Positions 1 to 7,402 of a DNA stretch of 30,109 nucleotides are shown here, piece after piece. Position 1 is the stretch's first letter, and each line of letters begins with the position of its first letter. Both the position numbers and the translations under genes were made by a program. This stretch comes from Chloroflexota bacterium (GTDB taxonomy: Bacteria > Chloroflexota > Dormibacteria > CF-121), in NCBI GenBank assembly GCA_005881235.1, contig VBEQ01000150.1, positions 1 through 30,109 of the forward strand, in the 5' to 3' direction. The notes beneath the pieces are model-generated. The model was not told the DNA's origin, did no database searches, and saw only the letters and a program-made list of their open reading frames with translations.

Positions 1-211
1 TCAGCAGCAGCGGGTTGAGCAGGGACCAGAAGATGCCGAGCACGGAGCCGCGGTATTTCGTCTTTAAGTCGCGAGCGACGAAGTTGGCGAGCAGCTCGCC
101 GTACGCCAGCAGGGCGTCTCGACGTCCGGGCGATTGCGGCGCGAGAACGGCCGCCGTGCCGCTCGGGCGCGGGCTGGCACCGAGGCGGATCGGTTCGATT
201 GGGGTGCTCAG
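1..211 (-). CDS. ABC-2 type polysaccharide export permease, N-terminal part (runs off window)
   Basis: This is the first ~70 codons of a gene read leftward off the window edge. The visible protein has a polar Pro/Arg-rich N-terminus, then a segment reading LLANFVARDLKTKYRGSVLG followed by IFWSLLNPLLL. That is the amphipathic helix plus first membrane segment typical of Wzm/TagG/RfbA-type ABC-2 permeases, which export polysaccharide with a separate ATPase. There is no ATG or GTG in the reading frame near the N-terminus. The most economical start is CTG at 211-209, which overlaps the TGA stop of the upstream methyltransferase as CTGA, the same layout as the NTGA couplings seen elsewhere in this window. 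Family call is fairly firm; the start is inferred. Confidence 0.7.
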   Translation of the reverse strand, partial: MSTPIEPIRLGASPRPSGTAAVLAPQSPGRRDALLAYGELLANFVARDLKTKYRGSVLGIFWSLLNPLLL

Positions 212-1074
212 CGGAATCGACCTCGTACGAAGCGGTAAATGGGCCGCAGAACGGGGCCGACCGGGCTTCGTTTGACACGGCTGCGAACGGCCTGCCACGG
301 CGAGGCGGCCGCGCCGGCCGGCTGCAGGCCGTTTTGCGGCAGGCGAAGCTCGGCGCTGTCGCCCTTGAGCAAGATGAGAATGAACTCGTTATCGTCCGGC
401 GACTCCGGCGGTGCGTAGGCAGCCAGCTCGAACTCGAGGCCGGCTTCGCGCTTGGCCGCCTGCAGGAATTCGAGAAAGGTGTCCGGACGCCAGACGTGGA
501 AATGGATGCTGTAGTCCATTTCGTCGAGCTGCCGGGCGCGACGCTCCGCCTGGGGATCCTTGTCGACGTTGATCGCCCAGTCCAGGTAGTGCGCCTTGCG
601 GTTCGCGGCGGGCCCCTGCCGGTACTCATCGAGGAGATGCTCCAGCGCGGTCAGCTGCCGGTCACGGTCAAAGCTGATGCGCGGGTCCGGGAGCGCCAGG
701 TAGAGCACGCCATCCCGCCGAAGCACCCGGTGAAACTCGGTAAGCGCACGAATGGGGTCCTCGAGGTGCTCGAGCAGGTGATTGGCGATCACGAAATCGA
801 TCGTCCCGTCCCGGAATGCCGACAGGTCCTCGGCGGTGCCGAGCACCTCGACCGGGGCGAAGGCCTCGCTGCTCAGTTCGGGGTAATGGGAACGCAGCAC
901 CGGCTCGGGAAGCCGGTCGACATAGGTCACGTGCGCCGTCCGCGGCACGTCCAGCGGCCGGTGCAGTGCGCCGATCTCGATGCCATTCCCGTGCAGCCAG
1001 CGCGCCAGCCGCTGCCGCTTGGTTGCACCCGAGGGATGCGGCGACTCGTCACAGAGTCGCGGTGGCGACGGCAT
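208..1074 (-). CDS. Class I SAM-dependent methyltransferase, polysaccharide locus
   Basis: The 288-residue protein has a Methyltransf_11-type Rossmann core. Motif I is GIEIGALHRPL followed by an acidic strand end (VTYVDRL). A later TIDFVIANHLLEHLEDP segment and FHRVLRRDGVLYLALPDPR match motifs of class I enzymes that act on small molecules or glycans. It lies between a sugar-phosphate transferase and an export permease, so methylation of a polysaccharide or its chain end is likely, though the substrate cannot be read from sequence. The ATG at 1074 is preceded by TATCCT at 1087-1082 with a 7-nt gap and no Shine-Dalgarno, so the mRNA is probably leaderless although the preceding gene ends only 29 bp away. 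Confidence 0.85.
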   Translation of the reverse strand: MPSPPRLCDESPHPSGATKRQRLARWLHGNGIEIGALHRPLDVPRTAHVTYVDRLPEPVLRSHYPELSSEAFAPVEVLGTAEDLSAFRDGTIDFVIANHLLEHLEDPIRALTEFHRVLRRDGVLYLALPDPRISFDRDRQLTALEHLLDEYRQGPAANRKAHYLDWAINVDKDPQAERRARQLDEMDYSIHFHVWRPDTFLEFLQAAKREAGLEFELAAYAPPESPDDNEFILILLKGDSAELRLPQNGLQPAGAAASPWQAVRSRVKRSPVGPVLRPIYRFVRGRFR

Positions 1075-1081
1075 GACTCGA

Positions 1082-1087
1082 AGGATA
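1082..1087 (-). promoter_or_regulatory. -10 element for leaderless methyltransferase mRNA
   Basis: TATCCT on the minus strand ends 7 nt before the ATG at 1074, placing the predicted transcription start at about 1075. There is no recognisable -35 and no Shine-Dalgarno. It is one of twelve similarly placed elements in this window. Confidence 0.5.
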
Positions 1088-1103
1088 GCCGCTGGAGGCG
1101 GCC

Positions 1104-2501
1104 TCAGTAGGCGTGGGCGTGCAGGAAGATCCGGCCGGTGGTCAGCAACAGGATTTTGATGTCGAACGAGAGGGACCAGTTCTCGATGTAATAGATGTCA
1201 TAGATGGTTCGGTCTGCGATCGAAGTGCTGCCGCGGAGATCGTTGACCTGGGCCCAGCCGGTCACACCCGGACGCACCTGGTGCCGTTCCAGGTAGCGCG
1301 GGATCTCAGAGCCGAATCGCTCGACGAAGAACGGCCGCTCGGGGCGCGGGCCGACGAGGCTCATGTCCCCTTGAATGATGTTGATGAGCTGGGGCAGCTC
1401 ATCCAGGCTGAAGCGGCGCATCAAGCGGCCGACCGCGGTCCGCCGGGCATCGTCCGGAGCGGCAAAGACGGGACCGGTTTCGGCCTCGGCATCGGAAACC
1501 ATGGAACGAAACTTGTAGAGCGTGAACAGCCGGCCGGCCTGGCCGACACGCTCCTGGCGATAGAGGATCGGACCGCGCGAGCTGGCCCCAATGGCAATCG
1601 CCAGCAGCAGCCACAGCGGGCTGAGCACGACGACCAGGATCAGCGAGATCACCAGGTCGAACCCGCGCTTGACGACCAGCCCGAACCCTTCCATCTGGCT
1701 GCGTCGGACCCCGACCAGCGGAATCCCGTCGACGACATCGGCCGAAACGCGCGTGGTGATGATCTCGAAGACATCAGGCAGCATCCGGAAATCGACGCGC
1801 AGGTCATCGCAGGTCTTGATCAGGTGCAGCAGCTCCTCGTGGCTGGCGCCGGCGAGCGCGAGGAAAACCTGGTCGATTTGCTGGCGTTTCACCTGGGCGG
1901 GCAGCTCCGCGACCCGTCCGACCACCGTGCTGCCGGCGAAGGCTGTGCCCGGCTCGATGCGATCGTCGAGCACTCCGCAGACGGTGTAGCCATACTCCGG
2001 GAACATCGTCATCCGGCGCAGGAGCAGCTCACTGCCAGCGCCGGTGCCGACCACCAGGACCCGGTCGGTCCCCACCCCGCGACGCTGCTGCAGGGTCAGG
2101 ATGCGGCGCAAGACGATTCGCGCGAGGGCGATCAATGCCAGCGCGATGATGACGGCGTAGAGGAGGACGAGCCGGGAGTAGGAGAAGCCCCGGTAAATCG
2201 ACATCAGCGCCAGGATGATGACCCCGGCGAGCGTGGCCGCGCCGATGATCGAGAAGAATTCGTCGAGAAATGGCCGGCCCCGTCGGATGCGATAGACGCC
2301 GCTGGCTGCGAAGGTGGCGACGAAGATCAGCGCCACCACGGGCGCAGCCACGAGGTAAAAGCCGAAGGCGGGTGGTTCGGTTCCCGGGATCGGGATACGG
2401 TCGATGCGAAACCGGTAGAAGTAGGCGAGAATCAGCGCCGCCAGGATGGCCACCACGTCGGCCGCCGCTCGGATCCAGGGAAGCCAGCGATTCTTCCGCA
2501 T
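1104..2501 (-). CDS. Polyprenyl-phosphate sugar-phosphate transferase (WbaP/WcaJ/CpsE type)
   Basis: This 465-residue enzyme attaches the first sugar phosphate to undecaprenyl phosphate and so starts repeat-unit synthesis at the inner face of the membrane. The N-terminal ~130 residues hold several hydrophobic segments. A Rossmann-like CoA_binding_3 domain follows (RVLVVGTGAGSELLLRRM). The C-terminal bacterial sugar transferase domain starts with a membrane hairpin (KRGFDLVISLILVVVLSPLW) and carries GPILYRQERVGQ, FTLYKFRSM, SLDELPQLINIIQGDMSLVG with PRPE, and VRPGVTGWAQV. Length and domain order are standard for the family. Its ATG overlaps the stop of the upstream ligase-like gene as TGATG, so translation is coupled. 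The sugar it transfers is not predictable. Confidence 0.93.
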   Translation of the reverse strand: MRKNRWLPWIRAAADVVAILAALILAYFYRFRIDRIPIPGTEPPAFGFYLVAAPVVALIFVATFAASGVYRIRRGRPFLDEFFSIIGAATLAGVIILALMSIYRGFSYSRLVLLYAVIIALALIALARIVLRRILTLQQRRGVGTDRVLVVGTGAGSELLLRRMTMFPEYGYTVCGVLDDRIEPGTAFAGSTVVGRVAELPAQVKRQQIDQVFLALAGASHEELLHLIKTCDDLRVDFRMLPDVFEIITTRVSADVVDGIPLVGVRRSQMEGFGLVVKRGFDLVISLILVVVLSPLWLLLAIAIGASSRGPILYRQERVGQAGRLFTLYKFRSMVSDAEAETGPVFAAPDDARRTAVGRLMRRFSLDELPQLINIIQGDMSLVGPRPERPFFVERFGSEIPRYLERHQVRPGVTGWAQVNDLRGSTSIADRTIYDIYYIENWSLSFDIKILLLTTGRIFLHAHAY

Positions 2502-3733
2502 CAGCCCGCCGCCACCTCGCGCCGGCCTGCCCAGCTGAGCCCAAGGAGCACCCAGAACTCGAGGCTCAGATCATTTTTGAAGTAGGGCACGTCGACGAGG
2601 CCATGGACGATGATTCCCATCAGGGCGAGCAGCACGCCCAGCTGGAGGGGCCTCCACGACGGGATGCCCGCACGCCAGCCGCGCCACGCGACCTGGGCCG
2701 CCCCCACGAAGATCCAGGCAAACGCCGCGAGCCCGAGCAGACCGGTTTCCGTCCAGAAGTTCAACAGGATGTTATGCGGATAGATCAGGTTGTCGGTGTA
2801 GCCGCTTACGCTGCGGTACGGGTCGATGCTTCGGGCAAAGCCAGAGAGTCCCGTTCCAAAGATCGGATGGTCTTGCAGCAGCCGGAAGGTCGCCTTCCAG
2901 AGCCGAACCCGCTGATCTAACGAATTATTTGGGTCAGCCGGGTTGAGCTCGTGGCCAATCCGGGTTGCCACGGCGGGAATGCGGGAGAAGGCGAGCGCAA
3001 TCAGGGCAAGCGACGCAACCAGCCAGACTCGTGACGGGTGGCTCAGCGCAAGGAGCAAACCGATGACGAGCAAGGCGACATAGCCACCCCTCGAGAAGGT
3101 GAGAAGCGTCGCCGGCAGCGCGATCACCAGGAACGCGACTGCCGCCCAGCGATCACCGACATGGGGCGAGTAGATCACGATGGCCGAGGCCACCGCGATG
3201 AGTGGGATCAGAAAAAGAGCAACCGCATTGGGGGTTTGATAAATCGCCACCGGCGGGGCACCGGCCAGGTTGAGGGCATGATGGCGGATCGCCTGCAGCA
3301 CGACGTACAGGTTGGGCAGCGCGAGAGCGATTGCCGAGATGGCAAGGCCGAGAAGGATGAGCCGAGCGTGCGCCCAACTTCGTACCACCACGCTCAGGGC
3401 AACAAAGAACGCGATCGGCTCCAGGATGTAAGCGCGGTAGAGTCCCAGGGCCGCGGAGTGACTCGGCGCGACCATGACGGAGATAGCACCGGCGACGATG
3501 AAGAGGAGCGCAGGGAGTGTAAAGGGCGACCGCCACTCCGGCAGGCCCCGCTGAGCCCACGATTCAATCGCAAAACTGGCGATTGTGACCAGGATGCCGG
3601 TCTCGAGCAACGTGGTGGGCAGCGGACCGTAATGCCAGCGCACCGTGTACCACGGCATCAGGGCGCAGGTGAGCGCGGCGCAAACCAGGGTGAATGGGTA
3701 TCTGTCCTGACTGGAGAGGAACAGCCTGTACAC
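2501..3733 (-). CDS. O-antigen ligase/polymerase-like membrane protein (Wzy_C family)
   Basis: A 410-residue protein with roughly ten hydrophobic segments spread over its whole length. The large loop near the C-terminus contains GTGLSGFARSIDPYR and YPHNILLNFWTETGLLGL, the PHN...G.LG pattern of the Wzy_C (O-antigen ligase/polymerase) family. Members either join a lipid-linked glycan to an acceptor or polymerise repeat units in the outer leaflet. The GTG at 3733 is the most upstream sensible start; I see no clear Shine-Dalgarno or -10 there. Coupling to the sugar-phosphate transferase (TGATG) supports a role in the same polysaccharide. Ligase and polymerase cannot be told apart from sequence alone. 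Confidence 0.85.
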   Translation of the reverse strand: MYRLFLSSQDRYPFTLVCAALTCALMPWYTVRWHYGPLPTTLLETGILVTIASFAIESWAQRGLPEWRSPFTLPALLFIVAGAISVMVAPSHSAALGLYRAYILEPIAFFVALSVVVRSWAHARLILLGLAISAIALALPNLYVVLQAIRHHALNLAGAPPVAIYQTPNAVALFLIPLIAVASAIVIYSPHVGDRWAAVAFLVIALPATLLTFSRGGYVALLVIGLLLALSHPSRVWLVASLALIALAFSRIPAVATRIGHELNPADPNNSLDQRVRLWKATFRLLQDHPIFGTGLSGFARSIDPYRSVSGYTDNLIYPHNILLNFWTETGLLGLAAFAWIFVGAAQVAWRGWRAGIPSWRPLQLGVLLALMGIIVHGLVDVPYFKNDLSLEFWVLLGLSWAGRREVAAG

Positions 3734-3814
3734 GACGGCCGGCTGAGCCGATGAGCGAACGGAACTGATTAGGTCACCTCGGGGATACCCGTATCTTAAC
3801 GATCAAAACCGAAC

Positions 3815-3820
3815 TACAAT
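3815..3820 (+). promoter_or_regulatory. -10 element for leaderless GT4 mRNA
   Basis: TACAAT (5 of 6 matches to TATAAT) ends 7 nt before the TTG start at 3828, so the predicted transcription start is at about 3827. The 94-bp gap between the divergent genes at 3733 and 3828 contains no Shine-Dalgarno for this gene. Confidence 0.55.
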
Positions 3821-3827
3821 CCGAGCG

Positions 3828-4955
3828 TTGAGGATCGGCTTCGACGCCCGTTTGATCAGCTCGTTGGGGATTGGGCGTTACATCAGCGGGCTCCTTCCAC
3901 CCCTGGCCGAGATTCTCGGCGAGCGGCTGGTCGTCATCAGCCGCCGTGCTGAGCTTGCCCTCGTGCGAGCCCTGACCGAAGGCAACGGAAAGCTGGTCAT
4001 CTCCGATGCCGCGCCCTACCGGCTGGCGGAGCAATCCGCGTTGCTCGTCACGCTGCTGCGGGCCGGCGCGCAGCTCGTGCACTTTCCGCATTACAACCTA
4101 CCGCTGGCCTATCCGCGGCGGTTCGTGGTGACGATCCATGATCTGTTTTCGTTTCGATTCCCCGAGATCCACTCGGGGGCGCTACCAAGGCTCACCAACC
4201 AGGTCCTGCTCACCAACGCGACCCGTCGCGCCGCGGCCATCATCACCCCGTCGAAGGCTACCGCCGAAGAGGTCAGCCGCCGCTTTCCGTCAGCCGCCGC
4301 TCGCGTCACGTCGATCGGGGAGGCCGCCGGCGAACGGTTCACCTCCGTGCGCAACCCCGCAGCCGAGGCGACCTGGCAGCGGTACTTGGGCGTCACACCA
4401 CCCTATTTCCTCTACCTGGGTCAGTGGAAGTCCTATAAGAACGTGCCGTTGCTGATCGAGGCGTTCGCCCGCGTCGTCGCTCAACGTCCAGAGGTCCAGT
4501 TGGTGATCGCGGGGCATGATCCCCGCCACCCCGAGATCCCCGCCGCCGCCTCCCGCTTAGCGGACGGCTCGGTGGTGCTGCCGGGCCATCTGCCCGACGA
4601 CGCCGTGACCGATCTCTATCGCGCGGCGGCCGCCGTCGTCGTGCCGTCGAAGGCTGAGGGCTTCGGTCTTCCCGTTCTGGAAGCGATGAGCTGCGGCGTC
4701 ACCGTCGTCTGCAGCGATATCCCTGTCCTGCGGGAGCTGGCGGACGGCGTGGCCATCTTCTGTGACCCGACCAGCGCCGACTCGTTTGCGGCCGGCATGA
4801 TGGCCGCCCTCAACGCCACGCCCGCTGATGGACGTGTCCAGCGCGGCGTCGAGCGCGCGAGACTCTTCAGCTGGCGGAAAGCGGCCGAAGAGACCGTCCG
4901 GATCTATGATCGCGTACTGGCCGGCCGCCCCAGGACCCGTTCCGAAACTGATTGA
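3828..4955 (+). CDS. Glycosyltransferase family 4 (GT-B fold)
   Basis: A 375-residue GT4 retaining glycosyltransferase. The N-terminus MRIGFDARLISSLGIGRYIS carries the Gly-rich acceptor-side loop. The central FLYLGQWKSYKNVPLLIEAF is the GxxxxxKN-type donor-domain entry, and the C-terminal KAEGFGLPVLEAMSCG is the EX7E motif that contacts the nucleotide sugar. It probably adds a sugar to a lipid-linked polysaccharide precursor made by the divergent genes on the left. The only in-frame start near the N-terminus is TTG at 3828, directly behind TACAAT, so it is predicted to be leaderless. Its last 52 bases overlap the 3' end of gatD on the other strand. Confidence 0.92.
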   Translation: MRIGFDARLISSLGIGRYISGLLPPLAEILGERLVVISRRAELALVRALTEGNGKLVISDAAPYRLAEQSALLVTLLRAGAQLVHFPHYNLPLAYPRRFVVTIHDLFSFRFPEIHSGALPRLTNQVLLTNATRRAAAIITPSKATAEEVSRRFPSAAARVTSIGEAAGERFTSVRNPAAEATWQRYLGVTPPYFLYLGQWKSYKNVPLLIEAFARVVAQRPEVQLVIAGHDPRHPEIPAAASRLADGSVVLPGHLPDDAVTDLYRAAAAVVVPSKAEGFGLPVLEAMSCGVTVVCSDIPVLRELADGVAIFCDPTSADSFAAGMMAALNATPADGRVQRGVERARLFSWRKAAEETVRIYDRVLAGRPRTRSETD

Positions 4956-5665
4956 TGCGCCTGCATCTCTTCGATGTCAACCAGGGGAACGAGCCGCCCG
5001 ATGGCTCGCGGCCCGAGCGCCCGCTCGATCAGTAGATCGGCAAAATGGGGGTTCTTCGGAAGGAGCGAGCCGTGCAAATAGGTGCCGAAGACATTCCTGT
5101 CGGCAACGCCCTCAGTCTGGTCCTCGCCGTTGTTGCCGGCGCCGCGCAGGACACGGCCGAGGGGACGAAGGCCTGGCCCCAAGTAGGTCTTGCCGCTGTG
5201 GTTCTCGAAGCCGACCAGCGTCTTCGGTGTCAGCCCGAGGTCGCTGGTTTCGATCACGATGTTGCCGATGTTGCGCTTGACGCCGGGGATGGTGTGCAGG
5301 TCGACCAGGGCCAACCCGGGCAATTTCTTGCCTTCGGCCGTCACGTAGGACTCGCCCAGCAGCTGATACCCGCCGCAGACCGCCAGCACCACGGCGCCAC
5401 GCTCGATCGCCCGGCGGATCGCCGTCACCTTGTGGGCCGCGGCGTCTTTGAAGACCAACTCCTGGTCGCTGTCCTGGCCACCGCCCCAGAAGATCAGGTT
5501 GGCATCAGACAGGTCGGCACCGGGTCCCCGCCCGACGGCGCGAATCTCGACCGTAATGCCTCGCCATTCGGCCCGTTTGGTCAACGTCAGGATGTTCCCG
5601 CGGTCACCGTAGATGTTCATCTCGTCCGCATACAGATGGGCGATCCGCAGCGTCGGCGTGGTCAC
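4904..5665 (-). CDS. gatD: Lipid II isoglutaminyl synthase, glutamine amidotransferase subunit GatD
   Basis: GatD releases ammonia from glutamine and passes it to MurT, which amidates D-Glu of the peptidoglycan stem peptide. From the GTG at 5665 the protein has 253 residues. The CobB/CobQ-like amidotransferase core is clear: RIAHLYADEMNIYGDRGN, IFWGGGQDSDQEL, the nucleophile in AVCGGYQLLG (Cys97), VGFENHSGKTYLG, and the catalytic His in GTYLHGSLLPKNP (His198). An upstream ATG at 5707 gives 14 further residues without family character. I prefer 5665 because TACCAT lies 7 nt before it. Normally murT and gatD are adjacent; here murT is about 1.7 kb away in another transcription unit. Confidence 0.93.
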   Translation of the reverse strand: MTTPTLRIAHLYADEMNIYGDRGNILTLTKRAEWRGITVEIRAVGRGPGADLSDANLIFWGGGQDSDQELVFKDAAAHKVTAIRRAIERGAVVLAVCGGYQLLGESYVTAEGKKLPGLALVDLHTIPGVKRNIGNIVIETSDLGLTPKTLVGFENHSGKTYLGPGLRPLGRVLRGAGNNGEDQTEGVADRNVFGTYLHGSLLPKNPHFADLLIERALGPRAIGRLVPLVDIEEMQAHQSVSERVLGRPASTRS

Positions 5666-5671
5666 ATTGGG

Positions 5672-5678
5672 TATGGTA
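5672..5678. promoter_or_regulatory. Shared bidirectional -10 element (TANNNTA) for gatD and GT2
   Basis: The 7-bp sequence TATGGTA reads TATGGT on the plus strand (5672-5677) and TACCAT on the minus strand (5678-5673). Each hexamer ends exactly 7 nt before a GTG: 5685 (plus, GT2) and 5665 (minus, gatD). The two start codons are 19 nt apart, leaving no room for separate promoters or Shine-Dalgarno sites. Confidence 0.6.
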
Positions 5679-5684
5679 CGGCGG

Positions 5685-6392
5685 GTGGCTCGCCCGCTGG
5701 TCTGCATCCCGACCTATAACGAGGCGGGCAACATCCTGCTCCTGGTCGAGCGGGTGCACGAGGCGGCGCCCGACTGCGACGTCCTGGTCATCGACGACGC
5801 CTCACCGGATGGGACGGGCGAGCTGGTGCGCGACCGGATCCTCAAGGATGCCCGGCTGGAGATCATGTCGCGCCCGGCCAAACTCGGGCTGGGAACCGCC
5901 TACCTGGCCGGCTTCGCCTATGCCCTACAGCATGACTACGGCAGCGTGTTGACCATGGATTCCGATTTCTCCCATCCGCCCGATCGAATCCCGGCCCTGA
6001 TCGAGGCGGTCGACAGCGGCGTCCAGCTCTCTATCGGGTCGCGCTACGTACCCGGCGGCGCCATCAGGGGCTGGGCGCTGGGCCGGCGCGCGCTCAGTGC
6101 CAGCGCGAACATGGTGGCGCGGCAGCTGCTCCGGCTTCAGACCCACGATTGCACCGGCGGCTTTCGCTGTTACAGCCTCCGCGCGCTGCAGTTCCTCGTG
6201 ACACGTCCGCTGCGGTCGTCGGGCTACTCGGCGTTGATCGAGCTGCTCACTCGTTGCGAGCGCGCCGGCATGACCATCGTTGAGCTACCGATCACGTTCT
6301 CGGAGCGAACCCGGGGCCGATCGAAAATCTCCCAGCAGGAAATCTTTCGCGCCATGCTCACGGTGGCGCGACTCGCCGGGAGGCGGAGCTGA
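5685..6392 (+). CDS. Dolichyl/polyprenyl-phosphate mannosyltransferase-like GT2
   Basis: A 235-residue GT-A glycosyltransferase of the DPM1 type. It begins VARPLVCIPTYNEAGNI, has VLVIDDASPDGTGEL for nucleotide binding, and SVLTMDSDFSHPP with the DXD-like metal-binding residues. A DCTGGFRCYS stretch and IVELPITFSERTRGRSKIS are typical of polyprenyl-phosphate mannose or glucose synthases. It has no C-terminal membrane segments, so it should act at the inner face of the membrane. A longer reading frame from an ATG at 5613 or 5673 is possible, but GTG 5685 sits 7 nt behind TATGGT and begins directly at conserved sequence. The next gene overlaps its stop by 4 bases (CTGA). Confidence 0.9.
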   Translation: MARPLVCIPTYNEAGNILLLVERVHEAAPDCDVLVIDDASPDGTGELVRDRILKDARLEIMSRPAKLGLGTAYLAGFAYALQHDYGSVLTMDSDFSHPPDRIPALIEAVDSGVQLSIGSRYVPGGAIRGWALGRRALSASANMVARQLLRLQTHDCTGGFRCYSLRALQFLVTRPLRSSGYSALIELLTRCERAGMTIVELPITFSERTRGRSKISQQEIFRAMLTVARLAGRRS

Positions 6393-7402
6393 ACCGCCGC
6401 CGGCTCATCCAGGCGGCGGTGTTGCTGATCATCGGCCTGCTCATTCTCTATGGCCTCATCCGCACGGTGCACCCCGGCGAGGTGGCGGCCGCGATTCGGG
6501 GCGCCACGCCTGGCTGGGTCGCGCTCGGCATGCTTTCGTCGGTGGGGTTCATCGCCCTACGCAGCTGGCGCTGGCAGATCATCCTCGCGGCATCGGTCGC
6601 GGATGCCCCCCTGACCGACGCCGCCGCCGTCACAGCGATCGGTTTTGCCGTCAACTCGGTATCGCCATTCAAGCTCGGGGAACTTCTTCGGATCGGCGCG
6701 ATCGCGCAGCGGCTGAGGATCGGCGTCGGCGAGGCGAGCGCAACGGTGGTCCTCGAACGGATCCTCGACGTCCTGGCTCTCCTTGTCCTCGCTGTCGGTG
6801 CGGCCCTCGTCTCGGGCCAATCGTCGAACGGCGCGCGCGTGTGGGGCGGGCTTGCGGCGCTCGCGAGCGTTTCGGTTGCGGCCGGCATCGTCGCTTACGT
6901 TATGGTGCTCAACCGCGAGCGCACGATGTCGATCGCGGCCCACCTTGCGGCCAGGCTTCCGACACGGCTGCGCACGCCCGCGCTCAATGCTGCCGACTCG
7001 ATCCTTCGAGGACTGGCGCTCCTCCGATCGCCCGGACGCTTCATCGCGACCGGCCTTCTCAGCCTGGCGGTCTGGATCGTCCCCATCCTCGGTCTGGCGG
7101 CGTATTTCCGGTCGGTCAGTGGAGAGCTTGGTCCGGTGACCCTTTTTCTGGCCGTCACGCTCTTCGTCATCACGCAGGCGATCAGCGTGACGCCGGCGTC
7201 GGTCGGTACCTATGAAGGCCTGTTCGTCCTGGTGCTGGGCGCCTTTGGCGCCGGACCAGCCAGCGTGCTGACCGCCGCAGCGGTGATCGCCCACGTCGGA
7301 GGAATCGTGACACTGCTCCTGGTGGGCGCGGTTGGTGCGCTATGGCTTCGGCTCAACCGGAAGCCGCTCCCAGTAGGGCTTCAGCGCTCCGTCCCGAGTT
7401 AG
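6389..7402 (+). CDS. UPF0104/LPG_synthase_TM-type integral membrane protein
   Basis: A 337-residue protein with about eight hydrophobic segments, of the lysylphosphatidylglycerol-synthase-TM/AglD-like (UPF0104) family. Family-like features include FKLGELLRIGAIAQRL, ATVVLERILDVLALLVLA and the C-terminal ITQAISVTPASVGTYEGLFV. Members flip lipids or assist lipid-linked sugar use and often sit next to a DPM1-like GT2, as here. Reading from CTG at 6389 gives LNRRRLIQAAVLLIIGLLI, a positively charged start before the first membrane helix, and overlaps the GT2 stop as CTGA. The first conventional start, GTG 6419, would lose the charged residues. The 3' end overlaps murT by 63 bp in antisense. Confidence 0.83.
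   Translation: MNRRRLIQAAVLLIIGLLILYGLIRTVHPGEVAAAIRGATPGWVALGMLSSVGFIALRSWRWQIILAASVADAPLTDAAAVTAIGFAVNSVSPFKLGELLRIGAIAQRLRIGVGEASATVVLERILDVLALLVLAVGAALVSGQSSNGARVWGGLAALASVSVAAGIVAYVMVLNRERTMSIAAHLAARLPTRLRTPALNAADSILRGLALLRSPGRFIATGLLSLAVWIVPILGLAAYFRSVSGELGPVTLFLAVTLFVITQAISVTPASVGTYEGLFVLVLGAFGAGPASVLTAAAVIAHVGGIVTLLLVGAVGALWLRLNRKPLPVGLQRSVPS

Noticed and set aside
267..280. TCGTTTGACACGG, partly matching the CRP-like operator
   Set aside because: Only one half-site is present and it lies inside the methyltransferase coding sequence.
1113..2585. 490-residue open frame on the plus strand
   Set aside because: Antisense shadow of the sugar-phosphate transferase; composition is that of reverse-read GC-rich codons and no domain is visible.
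6557..7294. 245-residue minus-strand frame
   Set aside because: Antisense shadow of the UPF0104 membrane protein gene with extreme Arg/Asp content and no start signal.
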